The notes: generated by a model not told the origin, from the letters alone. Shown: positions 1 through 6,540, numbered from the stretch's first letter. The stretch: DNA of 6,696 nucleotides from Nitrospirota bacterium (GCA_016234155.1 JACRGZ010000147.1:1-6696); one strand, 5' to 3'. A program made the numbers and translations.

Positions 1-33
1 AAGCTTTATTTAGTTGTAAAGCATTATATGCTA

Positions 34-158
34 AGTTTACGCTCAAAAATGTCCAGGTGCAAGGAAGGACAAGGATTTGAGCCGAGGCGTACTTTTTCGT
101 ACGTTGAGGCTCAAATCCTTGTCCTGACGCCGCAGATGGGCATTTTTCAGCGTAAACT
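34..158. repeat. 125-bp imperfect palindrome upstream of fabZ
   Basis: The outer arms 34-55 and 137-158 pair at 20 of 22 positions, plus one G-T wobble (52/140) and one mismatch (44/148). The inner arms 66-83 and 108-125 pair perfectly over 18 bp. A further 5-bp stem (88-92 with 99-103) closes on a 6-base loop. The transcript would fold into one long hairpin ending 8 bases before the fabZ Shine-Dalgarno. No T-run follows the right arm, so it does not look like an intrinsic terminator. It could be a non-autonomous mobile palindrome (ERIC- or MITE-like in size and shape only) or a leader structure. The pairing is seen directly; the role is unknown. Confidence 0.85.
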
Positions 159-165
159 ACTAACA

Positions 166-171
166 GGGAGG
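166..171 (+). promoter_or_regulatory. Shine-Dalgarno of fabZ
   Basis: GGGAGG lies 5 bases before the ATG at 177. This favours that start over the in-frame GTG at 171, which overlaps the motif itself, and over the ATG at 186, which lies 14 bases away. It is the best ribosome binding site in the window. Confidence 0.8.
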
Positions 172-176
172 TGGAC

Positions 177-623
177 ATGGGTATAATGGACATAACAGAA
201 ATACAGAAAATACTGCCCCATAGATATCCGTTTCTTCTTGTGGACAGGATACTGGAAATAGAACTGGGAAAGAGGATAGTGGGGATTAAGAATGTATCCG
301 TTAATGAGCCTTTTTTCCAGGGACATTTCCCCGGTCATCCTGTAATGCCGGGTGTCCTGATAATAGAGGCTATGGCCCAGGTCGGCGGGGTACTGGCATT
401 TAAGTCTGTGGAGGCAAAGATGGCTATCTCCTCAAAGTTAGTCTACTTTGTTGGGATAGACAAGGCAAGGTTCAGAAAACCTGTATTGCCGGGAGATCAG
501 ATACGGTTTGAATTGGAGGTCATACAGACAAAGGAGCCATACTGGAAGCTGAACGGCATTGCAACAGTAGAAGGGAAAAAGGTCTGTGAGGCGGAGTTGA
601 TGGCAATGGTGGGGGATAAATAA
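177..623 (+). CDS. fabZ: 3-hydroxyacyl-ACP dehydratase FabZ
   Basis: This cytoplasmic hot-dog-fold enzyme removes water from (R)-3-hydroxyacyl-ACP to give trans-2-enoyl-ACP in type II fatty acid synthesis. The 148-residue product is the usual FabZ length. It opens with the family signature LPHRYPFLLVDRI (13-25), followed by NEPFFQGHFPGHPVMPG (43-59), which contains the active-site His50. The catalytic Glu64 sits in the helix IIEAMAQ (62-68). The ATG at 177 was chosen because GGGAGG stands 5 bases upstream. Placement directly before lpxA is the classic arrangement: FabZ and LpxA compete for the same hydroxyacyl-ACP, so co-expression balances phospholipid against lipid A. The gene is intact. 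The upstream lpxD, often the next neighbour in this cluster, is not in the window. Confidence 0.97.
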   Translation: MGIMDITEIQKILPHRYPFLLVDRILEIELGKRIVGIKNVSVNEPFFQGHFPGHPVMPGVLIIEAMAQVGGVLAFKSVEAKMAISSKLVYFVGIDKARFRKPVLPGDQIRFELEVIQTKEPYWKLNGIATVEGKKVCEAELMAMVGDK

Positions 624-759
624 TGCAAAATGCAAAAATCAAAATGCAAAATGACACGACCCACTTCGTGGGTACCCCGAATTCAAAAATGAATGGAGAA
701 ATCATTCTTTTTGCATTTTACATTACATTTTGATTTTTGACATTTGATATTTGATTTTT
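624..759. repeat. Dispersed structured repeat, copy A (fabZ-lpxA spacer)
   Basis: It fills the whole spacer from the base after the fabZ stop to the base before the lpxA ATG. It starts with four heptads at 624-651 (tgcaaaa, tgcaaaa, atcaaaa, tgcaaaa) and ends with four at 729-756 (tttgatt, tttgaca, tttgata, tttgatt). Arms 633-646 and 726-739 are perfect inverted repeats, and 641-649 pairs with 711-719. Inside are a hairpin acccac-ttc-gtgggt (659-673) and a second hairpin with gaatg/cattc (691-695 with 703-707) extended by A5/T5. The blocks 648-689 and 714-740 recur at 6564-6605 (41/42 identical) and 6623-6649 (27/27). Confidence 0.9.
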
Positions 760-1536
760 ATGAAAGAGATACATCCGACAGCAATCATACATCCCAAAGC
801 TGATATAGGCGAAGGTGTCAGGATAGGTCCCTATTCAGTAATAGGGGAGTATGTAAAGATAGGGGATGACACTATCATAGACTCACATGTCTTGATCGAC
901 GGCCGAACAGAGATTGGCAGGGACTGCAGGATATTTTCCTTTTCCTCAATAGGGACGCCGCCGCAGGACATGACGTATAAAGGTGAAAAGACAAGGGTCA
1001 AGATCGGTGACCGCAGCGTTATCCGTGAATATACCACAGTTCACAGGGGGACTAAGAAGGGTGGAGGAATAACGACTGTCGGTTCGGATAATTACATTAT
1101 GGCTTATGTCCATATTGCCCATGACTGTAATATAGGCAGTCATATAATAATGGCCAATGCTGCAACGCTTGGCGGTCATATCAAAGTGGAAGACTATGCC
1201 GTTATAGGCGGACTGACAGGCATACATCAGTTTGTGCGTATCGGGGCCTATGCAATGGTAGGGGCTTGTTCTGCCGTATCTCTTGATGTGCCGCCCTACG
1301 TCTCCGCTGTAGGCAACAGGGCTACACTCTTCGGTCTGAACAGTGTAGGTCTCAGGAGGCATGGTTTCGATAAGACACGCATAGGGATAATAAAAAAGGC
1401 CTATATCATACTCTTCAGATCAAAACTCTCCCTGAAAGATGCTATTGCAAAGGTAGAAGAAGAGATACCTGAGTCTGAGGATGTAAAAAGGATGGTTGAG
1501 TTTATAAAGGGGACAAAGCGGGGGGTTTGCAGATAA
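760..1536 (+). CDS. lpxA: UDP-N-acetylglucosamine O-acyltransferase LpxA
   Basis: This is the first enzyme of lipid A synthesis. It transfers an (R)-3-hydroxyacyl chain from ACP to the 3-position of UDP-GlcNAc. The 258-residue product matches the family (262 in E. coli). Residues 4 to about 185 are the left-handed beta-helix of hexapeptide repeats, starting IHPTAIIHP. The core HIAHDC (118-123) holds catalytic His121 (E. coli His125), and His140 and His156 match E. coli His144 and His160. The C-terminal helical domain follows from about 190 (FGLNSVGLRRHGF). The ATG at 760 was chosen over an in-frame TTG at 751, because homologues begin just before IHPTA and 751 lies inside the repeat. No Shine-Dalgarno is visible; the T-rich repeat abuts the start. 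Ala169 stands where E. coli has the acyl-length ruler Gly173. Confidence 0.97.
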   Translation: MKEIHPTAIIHPKADIGEGVRIGPYSVIGEYVKIGDDTIIDSHVLIDGRTEIGRDCRIFSFSSIGTPPQDMTYKGEKTRVKIGDRSVIREYTTVHRGTKKGGGITTVGSDNYIMAYVHIAHDCNIGSHIIMANAATLGGHIKVEDYAVIGGLTGIHQFVRIGAYAMVGACSAVSLDVPPYVSAVGNRATLFGLNSVGLRRHGFDKTRIGIIKKAYIILFRSKLSLKDAIAKVEEEIPESEDVKRMVEFIKGTKRGVCR

Positions 1537-1541
1537 AAACA

Positions 1542-1604
1542 GTGAGATGTAAGACGTGAGACGTAAGAAGTAAGAAGTAAGAAGTAAGAAGTAAGAAGTA
1601 AGAC
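1542..1604. repeat. Heptanucleotide tandem array, nine units (lpxA-lpxI spacer)
   Basis: There are nine contiguous 7-bp units: gtgagat, gtaagac, gtgagac, then five exact gtaagaa (1563-1597), then gtaagac. The array begins 5 bases after the lpxA stop and ends just before the probable lpxI Shine-Dalgarno gagga (1605-1609). The exact central units with diverged edges are typical of slippage-driven arrays, so copy number may vary between strains. Confidence 0.95.
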
Positions 1605-1619
1605 GAGGATTGAGAAAAC

Positions 1620-2423
1620 ATGGGAAATAAACTTGGTATCATAGCGGGCGACGGGAAGTTTCCAATCATAATTGCGGAGGCAGCGAGGGATAATGGTTAC
1701 ACTGTTATCGCCGTTGCCCATACAGGCATTACTTCACAAGACATAGAGAAAGCCGCAGACCGCGCTTACTGGATCAAGATCGGTCAGATGTCCAAGTTGA
1801 TAGATACCTTAAAAAGTGAAGGTGTATCAGAGGCAGTAATGGCCGGAGGTATAAGCAAAAGGCTTATGTTCAGCAATATCATGCCTGATTTAAGGGCATT
1901 ATCCCTTCTTGCCAGGCTTAAAGATAAAAAGGACGACACCATACTCAGGGCTATAGCAGGGGAATTGGAAATAGAGGGGATTAAGATCAATGCGGCAACG
2001 GCATATGTGGAAACCATACTGGCAGGATCCGGCGCTATGACAAAGAAGGAACCTACTCATGAAGAGTGGAGTGACATAAGATTCGGAACGGAAATGGCGA
2101 GAGAGATTGGAAGGCTTGATATAGGTCAGTGCGTGGTGGTCAAAAACCTTTCAGTTATTGCAGTTGAGGCGGTAGAAGGCACTGACGATACTATACTCCG
2201 CGGCGGCAAACTCGCTAATGGAGGGGCAGTAATTATAAAGATTTGCAAACCATGCCAGGACATCAGATTTGACCTCCCCACGGTTGGCCTTGATACTATA
2301 AAAAGCATGAAAGAGACTGATGCGCGTATTCTTGCTGTCGAGGCAGGCATGACGATAATGATAGATAAAGGCGAGATGCTCAAATATGCTGACGAGGCAG
2401 GAATCTCGGTTGTTGGGATATGA
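1620..2423 (+). CDS. lpxI: UDP-2,3-diacylglucosamine pyrophosphatase LpxI
   Basis: LpxI hydrolyses UDP-2,3-diacylglucosamine to 2,3-diacylglucosamine 1-phosphate (lipid X) and UMP. It is the DUF1009-family alternative to LpxH. The 267-residue protein starts with GIIAGDGKFPIIIAEAA (6-22) and has the N-terminal domain motif VMAGGISKR (73-81) and KKDDTILR (103-110). Its C-terminal domain contains EGTDDTILRGG (186-196), KICKPCQD (207-214) and RFDLPTVG (216-223), which includes a conserved Asp218. It ends LAVEAGMTIMIDKGEML (238-254). No LpxH-type metallophosphoesterase is seen. The ATG at 1620 fits the N-terminal motif spacing and has gagga 10 bases upstream. The position between lpxA and lpxB agrees with the pathway step. 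The frame is intact. Confidence 0.95.
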   Translation: MGNKLGIIAGDGKFPIIIAEAARDNGYTVIAVAHTGITSQDIEKAADRAYWIKIGQMSKLIDTLKSEGVSEAVMAGGISKRLMFSNIMPDLRALSLLARLKDKKDDTILRAIAGELEIEGIKINAATAYVETILAGSGAMTKKEPTHEEWSDIRFGTEMAREIGRLDIGQCVVVKNLSVIAVEAVEGTDDTILRGGKLANGGAVIIKICKPCQDIRFDLPTVGLDTIKSMKETDARILAVEAGMTIMIDKGEMLKYADEAGISVVGI

Positions 2424-2430
2424 AAATGCA

Positions 2431-2490
2431 GGGTCATGGGTCAAGGGTCATGGGTCATGTCAATTCCTCTTGACCCTTGACCCTTGACCC
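2431..2490. repeat. Inverted heptad array gggtcat / ttgaccc
   Basis: Four head-to-tail heptads (gggtcat, gggtcaa, gggtcat, gggtcat; 2431-2458) are followed by an 11-base spacer and three complementary heptads (ttgaccc, 2470-2490). The two halves can form a stem of about 21 bp with a few mismatches at the seventh base of units. The array starts 8 bases after the lpxI stop. The lack of a following T-run argues against an intrinsic terminator. Confidence 0.93.
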
Positions 2491-2504
2491 TGGTTTCAAG
2501 AGGG

Positions 2505-2517
2505 ATTTTCAGGTGAA
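2505..2517. repeat. Direct repeat, upstream copy
   Basis: attttcaggtgaa is repeated exactly at 2681-2693; extended to 2502-2517 against 2678-2693 the match is 15/16. Just before it, aagaggg (2498-2504) would be a good Shine-Dalgarno for the GTG at 2513. That frame stops at 2561-2563, so this looks like the relic of a gene start. Confidence 0.8.
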
Positions 2518-2551
2518 CTGTCATGAGCCATGGCTCACAAAGGATGATGAA

Positions 2552-2653
2552 AATCCCCCTTAATCCCCCTTTTTCAAAGGGGGAAATTAGTTACCCCCCT
2601 TTAGAAAAGGGGGGGATAAGTCCCCCTTTTTTAAAGGGGGATTTAGGGGGATT
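2552..2653. repeat. G/C-tract multi-hairpin element
   Basis: The terminal arms 2552-2571 and 2634-2653 are inverted repeats (19/20 pairs). Between and overlapping them are three consecutive hairpins, each with a 9-bp stem of C5-6/T3 and A3/G5-6 tracts and a 3-base loop: 2564-2584, 2594-2614 and 2621-2641. Outer and inner pairings exclude one another, so the RNA or single-stranded DNA could switch between one long cruciform and a row of three hairpins. It resembles non-autonomous repeats of the type that accumulate in intergenic regions. No transposase is nearby. Confidence 0.9.
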
Positions 2654-2680
2654 ATGGGGTAAGGGGGGATTTGAAGGGGC

Positions 2681-2693
2681 ATTTTCAGGTGAA
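2681..2693. repeat. Direct repeat, downstream copy, containing the gfo start codon
   Basis: It is an exact 13-bp copy of 2505-2517. Its GTG (2689-2691) is the probable start codon of the oxidoreductase gene. Confidence 0.8.
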
Positions 2694-3618
2694 AATTAAA
2701 GTTGCTGTAATCGGCGTCGGATACCTGGGGGAACACCATGCCAGGATATACTCTTCTATGAGTAATATCGAGCTCGCAGGTGTTGTGGATATAAATAAAG
2801 AGAGGGCAGATGATGTGGCATCAAAATATTCGACTAAGGCATTCTATGAATACAGGAAATTATTTGGCAATGTCCAGGCCGTAAGCATAGCTGTACCTAC
2901 TATCCTCCATTACCCTGTTGCGCTCGACTTTATCAGGCATAATATTGACGTCCTCATAGAAAAACCCGTTACAACTTCCGTAGAAGAGGCAGATAGCCTG
3001 ATTAAAGAGGCTAAAGAAAGGGGTGTTCTGATACAGGTCGGGCATGTGGAGCGTTTCAATACTGCATTTATAACAATGCAGAGATATCTGCATATTCCAA
3101 GATTCATTGAGACTCACAGGCTTGGACCATACGTGGGACGCGGTATTGATGTAGACGTTATTTTAGACCTTATGATCCACGACATAGATATAATCCTTTC
3201 CATTGTTAAATCTGATCTGGTAGACCTCAGGGCGGTTGGTGTTCCCGTCCTCACGAACCACATAGATATAGCCAATGCAAGGCTGGAGTTTGCAAACGGA
3301 TGCACGGCAAATATCACGGCAAGCCGCGTGTCAAGAGACAGGATACGGAAGATCAGGATATTCCAGCCGGACACCTACATATCACTTGACTATGGCCAGC
3401 AGAGCATGGGGATATATAAGAGGGTGATTGAAAATAACAGACCACGGATTATTGGCGAGGATATAAAATTGGAAAAAGAGGAACCTCTTTCTGCTGAGCT
3501 TGAGGCATTTGTAGAGTCTGTCAGGAAAAGGTCTGTGCCTGTGGTATCATGTGAAGACGGCAGGGAGGCTTTGAGCGTCGCTATAAAGATCCGTGAGGAC
3601 GCAGAAAGACGACTATGA
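2689..3618 (+). CDS. Gfo/Idh/MocA-family oxidoreductase (possible UDP-GlcNAc 3-dehydrogenase, GnnA-like)
   Basis: This is a predicted cytoplasmic NAD(P)-dependent sugar dehydrogenase of 309 residues. The N-terminal Rossmann domain (about 1-120) opens KVAVIGVGYLGEHHAR (4-19) and carries the family EKP motif (91-93) with the likely catalytic Lys92. The C-terminal substrate domain contains LDLMIHDID (159-167), with Asp160 and His164 in the usual active-site positions. The GTG at 2689 is preferred over the TTG at 2671, because it puts the Rossmann strand at residue 4 and has aagggg upstream; the TTG lies in repeat DNA. The gene ends by overlapping lpxB by four bases, so the two are probably translationally coupled. 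In Acidithiobacillus ferrooxidans the family member GnnA oxidises UDP-GlcNAc at C3 for lipid A. That substrate here is inferred from family and location. No GnnB aminotransferase is present. Confidence 0.9.
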   Translation: MKIKVAVIGVGYLGEHHARIYSSMSNIELAGVVDINKERADDVASKYSTKAFYEYRKLFGNVQAVSIAVPTILHYPVALDFIRHNIDVLIEKPVTTSVEEADSLIKEAKERGVLIQVGHVERFNTAFITMQRYLHIPRFIETHRLGPYVGRGIDVDVILDLMIHDIDIILSIVKSDLVDLRAVGVPVLTNHIDIANARLEFANGCTANITASRVSRDRIRKIRIFQPDTYISLDYGQQSMGIYKRVIENNRPRIIGEDIKLEKEEPLSAELEAFVESVRKRSVPVVSCEDGREALSVAIKIREDAERRL

Positions 3619-4772
3619 AAAGGATCTTGATGATCGCCGGGGAGGCATCCGGTGATATCTATGGATCAGATTTGGCAAGGCATCTCTATAAACTGATACC
3701 CTCACTAAAGATTGCAGGAATTGGCGGGAAGAGGATGCGGGATGCCGGCGTCAATATCCTTTATGACATGTCAGGCATCAGTGTTGTAGGGGTATCAGAG
3801 ATTCTGCCAAGGCTGAAGGCAATAAGGCAGGCATATAAGTTAGCAGCGGATATAATCAGGGCGAGAGAGGTGGACATTGTCGTCCTTATTGACTATCCCG
3901 GATTTAACATAAGGCTTGCAGGTGCGGCAAAAAGGGCAGGCATCCCGGCGGTATACTATGTGAGTCCGCAGATATGGGCGTGGAGGAAGGGGAGGATTAG
4001 CCTGCTTGCCAAGAGGATAAAGAAGATGATAGTAGTGTTGCCTTTTGAAGAAGATATCTATAAAAAGGCCGGGATAGACTGCTCTTTCATAGGGCATCCG
4101 CTTGTAGATGAGATGCTCTCAACAAGACCATTAGAAGAGTCGCTGCGCAGATATGGCATAGGCAGTGACAAGACCGTAATCGGCCTCTTTCCCGGAAGCC
4201 GGACAGGAGAGATACGGGCGCTCCTGCCCGCTTTCCTCGAGGCTGCACAGCTCATCAAAAACGGAAACCCGAAGATACAGTTGGTTATGGCCGTTGCAGA
4301 GTCACTCAATTTTAAAGAGGTGGAAGATGTCATCAATAAGTGGAATATGTCAAAGGTTGGAGGAAACAGATGCCTTGATGTAAAGATGATCAGGGGAGAG
4401 GCCAATGATGTCCTGAATGTCAGTGATGTTATTATCGCAGCCTCCGGGACAATTACATTACAGGCTGCACTCCTTGAAAAACCGATGGTGATTGTGTACA
4501 GACTATCCCGGCTTACTTATTTAATAGCAAAGTTACTTGTGAGTATTAAAGATATAGGCCTCGTAAATATCCTGGCCGGCAGGAGGATAGTCCCTGAATT
4601 GTTACAGGGCGATGCAACACCTGACAAGATTGCGGCAGAGGCCAAAAAGTTTCTGTATGACAGGAAGTATCATGACCTGACAAAGAAAGACCTGAACGAA
4701 ATAAAGCTTAAACTCGGCCCGCCTGGAGCCTCTGCTAGGGTAGCGAAGGTTATAGCAGGGATGTTAAATTGA
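3615..4772 (+). CDS. lpxB: Lipid A disaccharide synthase LpxB
   Basis: This is a peripheral membrane GT19 glycosyltransferase that condenses lipid X with UDP-2,3-diacylglucosamine to form the beta-1,6-linked lipid A disaccharide. The 385 residues are typical of the family (382 in E. coli). Motifs in order are AGEASGD (8-14), IDYPGFN (92-98), YYVSPQIWAWR (114-124), LPFE (142-145), IGHPL (159-163), FPGSRTGEI (192-200), ASGTITLQAAL (276-286), MVIVYR (291-296), LVNILAGR (316-323) and VPELLQ (326-331). The start ATG lies in an ATGA overlap with the oxidoreductase stop. The nearest gagga is 15 bases away, so coupled re-initiation is likely. The substrate is the product of the upstream lpxI step. 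The frame is intact. Confidence 0.97.
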   Translation: MKRILMIAGEASGDIYGSDLARHLYKLIPSLKIAGIGGKRMRDAGVNILYDMSGISVVGVSEILPRLKAIRQAYKLAADIIRAREVDIVVLIDYPGFNIRLAGAAKRAGIPAVYYVSPQIWAWRKGRISLLAKRIKKMIVVLPFEEDIYKKAGIDCSFIGHPLVDEMLSTRPLEESLRRYGIGSDKTVIGLFPGSRTGEIRALLPAFLEAAQLIKNGNPKIQLVMAVAESLNFKEVEDVINKWNMSKVGGNRCLDVKMIRGEANDVLNVSDVIIAASGTITLQAALLEKPMVIVYRLSRLTYLIAKLLVSIKDIGLVNILAGRRIVPELLQGDATPDKIAAEAKKFLYDRKYHDLTKKDLNEIKLKLGPPGASARVAKVIAGMLN

Positions 4773-4799
4773 TTGCGAATTGCGGATTTGTAATTTGAA
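4772..4799. repeat. Four-unit degenerate heptad array (lpxB-msbA spacer)
   Basis: The units are attgcga, attgcgg, atttgta and atttgaa. The first base is the last base of the lpxB stop codon and the last unit touches the msbA ATG, so the repeat makes up the entire spacer. The units are degenerate (first two 6/7 identical, last two 5/7), so the call depends partly on the pattern in the other spacers. Confidence 0.7.
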
Positions 4800-6539
4800 A
4801 TGAACACTATGTATCAACGCCTACTTAAATATGCCAGGCCATACTGGGTAAGGATCCTGATAGCATCCCTCTGTGCCGTTAGTGTATCGGGAACTACCGC
4901 TGCTGCAGCATGGTTAGTCAAGCCGGCGCTCGATAAAATATTTATTCAGAAGAATGTTCAAATGTTACTCTTTATCCCATTTGCCATTCTGATTATATAC
5001 CTCATAAAAGGGATATGTAACTATTATCAGGCTTATCTGATGCGCGACGTGGGCAATAGGGTTATCATGGATATACGCAATGACCTCTATTCGCATACTG
5101 CCTCTTTGCCGATGCAATTCTATACGCATAATTCAACAGGCAAGCTGATCTCAAGGATACTTAACGATGTAGGCGCTATAAATAATGCAGTCTCAAATTC
5201 CATCAAGGATCTTATCCAGAATGTCATCACCGTGATTGCACTTATAGGAGTAGTCTTCTATCAGGACTGGAGGCTTGCTGCCCTCTCTTGTATAGTGTTA
5301 CCTTTTGCCTACTATCCGCTCATAAAACTTGGTAAAAAGTTGAGACGCGTCAGCAGGAAGGGACAAGAAGAGATATCCGGGTTGACCTCTATACTGCATG
5401 AGACCTTTACAGGTATAAGTGTCGTAAAGGCATTCGGGATGGAAGATAGGGAGATAGAGAAATTTAAAGATAAAAACAACGCACTCTTTAAGGTAACCAT
5501 GAAGGGGGTTAAACTATCAGAGATAACCACCCCCCTGATGGAGTTTATAGGCGCTATAGGTGTATCGCTTGTAATCTGGTACGGAGGTTATCACGTTGTA
5601 AACGGTGTCACCACACCCGGGACTTTTTTCTCTTTTCTGGCGGCATTGATTATGATGTACAGCCCGCTCAGGGCGCTTACCCGGGTAAATATAGCTATTC
5701 AACAATCCATTGCTGCCGCTGAGAGGATATTCACCATACTTGATCTGGATACAGAGCGTGTCATAGACAAAGGGACTGCAGATCTGAAGGGGATACAAAA
5801 CAAGATAGAGATTAGGAATGTCTCTTTCAAATATGGCGGCTCAACAAAGTATGCCCTGTCCAATGTAAATTTTGAGGTTTTGCATGGCCAGACTGTTGCA
5901 ATTGTAGGGGGGAGCGGAGGCGGCAAGACAACTATAGGGAATATGCTGTTACGTTTCTATGAACCGGCATCAGGGGCCATCTGCATAGACGGCACAGACA
6001 TAAGGGACTTCACTCTCAGGTCATTAAGGAGTCAGATAGGCATAGTAGGCCAGGATGTGATACTGTTCAATGATACAGTGCTCAACAATATTACGTATGG
6101 GAAAAAGGACGTTGGTATGGATGAGGTTATAAAGGCCGCAGAAAAGGCGTATGCGCACGATTTTATAATGAGAATGCCCGAAGGTTATAACACAATAATA
6201 GGTGAAAAGGGGGCAAAAATATCCGGCGGCGAGAAGCAGCGTATCGCTATAGCCCGCGCAATACTGAAAGACCCGCCGATCCTCATACTTGATGAGGCCA
6301 CCTCCGCACTCGATACGGAATCAGAGCATATAATCCAGATGGCCCTCGATAACCTGATGCAGGGGAGAACAACATTCGTCATAGCCCACAGACTCTCTAC
6401 CATAAAGAATGCAGACATTATTATTGCCATAGATGATGGGAGGATTAGGGAGATGGGGTGTCACGAAGAACTCATTAAAAAAGAGGGGTTATATAAAAGG
6501 CTTTACGATATGCAGTTTGCAGGAAAGGGACAACTATAA
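4800..6539 (+). CDS. msbA: Lipid A export ATP-binding/permease protein MsbA
   Basis: This is a homodimeric inner-membrane ABC exporter that flips core-lipid A to the periplasmic leaflet. The 579 residues match MsbA (582 in E. coli). The type I exporter membrane domain (about 1-315) has hydrophobic segments near 18-40, 55-75, 135-153, 158-177, 246-263 and 273-290. The nucleotide-binding domain follows with Walker A GGSGGGKT (370-377), Q-loop Gln418, signature ISGGEKQR (474-481), Walker B ILILDE (494-499) with catalytic Glu499, and the H-loop His530. An alternative in-frame ATG lies at 4809; neither start has a clear Shine-Dalgarno. The motifs alone fit any ABC exporter of this type. The lipid A role follows from its place after lpxB, which is common for msbA. 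Confidence 0.92.
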   Translation: MNTMYQRLLKYARPYWVRILIASLCAVSVSGTTAAAAWLVKPALDKIFIQKNVQMLLFIPFAILIIYLIKGICNYYQAYLMRDVGNRVIMDIRNDLYSHTASLPMQFYTHNSTGKLISRILNDVGAINNAVSNSIKDLIQNVITVIALIGVVFYQDWRLAALSCIVLPFAYYPLIKLGKKLRRVSRKGQEEISGLTSILHETFTGISVVKAFGMEDREIEKFKDKNNALFKVTMKGVKLSEITTPLMEFIGAIGVSLVIWYGGYHVVNGVTTPGTFFSFLAALIMMYSPLRALTRVNIAIQQSIAAAERIFTILDLDTERVIDKGTADLKGIQNKIEIRNVSFKYGGSTKYALSNVNFEVLHGQTVAIVGGSGGGKTTIGNMLLRFYEPASGAICIDGTDIRDFTLRSLRSQIGIVGQDVILFNDTVLNNITYGKKDVGMDEVIKAAEKAYAHDFIMRMPEGYNTIIGEKGAKISGGEKQRIAIARAILKDPPILILDEATSALDTESEHIIQMALDNLMQGRTTFVIAHRLSTIKNADIIIAIDDGRIREMGCHEELIKKEGLYKRLYDMQFAGKGQL

Positions 6540-6540
6540 A

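Noticed and set aside
1..6. Window starts at a HindIII site (aagctt), suggesting a cloning junction
   Set aside because: A six-base site at the edge is easily chance, and no vector sequence is visible.
34..158. ERIC element
   Set aside because: Length and palindromic shape are similar, but I see no match to the ERIC core sequence, and the gene content does not suggest an enterobacterium.
1345..1347. LpxA Val196 in place of E. coli Glu200, a possible substrate change
   Set aside because: The GLNxVGLRR form of this motif is, as far as I recall, common in LpxA proteins outside the gammaproteobacteria, so it does not signal altered specificity.
946..1362. Long antisense ORF (138 codons) opposite lpxA
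   Set aside because: It lies wholly within the conserved lpxA coding frame, shows no recognisable domain, and its length follows from the codon use of lpxA. Other minus-strand ORFs in the window are shadows for the same reason.
1542..1604. Possible CRISPR array
   Set aside because: The units are contiguous 7-mers with no unique spacers, so this is a simple tandem array.
2523..2699. A 58-codon + strand ORF running through the G/C-tract element
   Set aside because: Its Pro/Gly/Lys-rich peptide (for example NPPFSKGE) is simply the translated repeat. It has no ribosome binding site and it overlaps the start of the real oxidoreductase gene.
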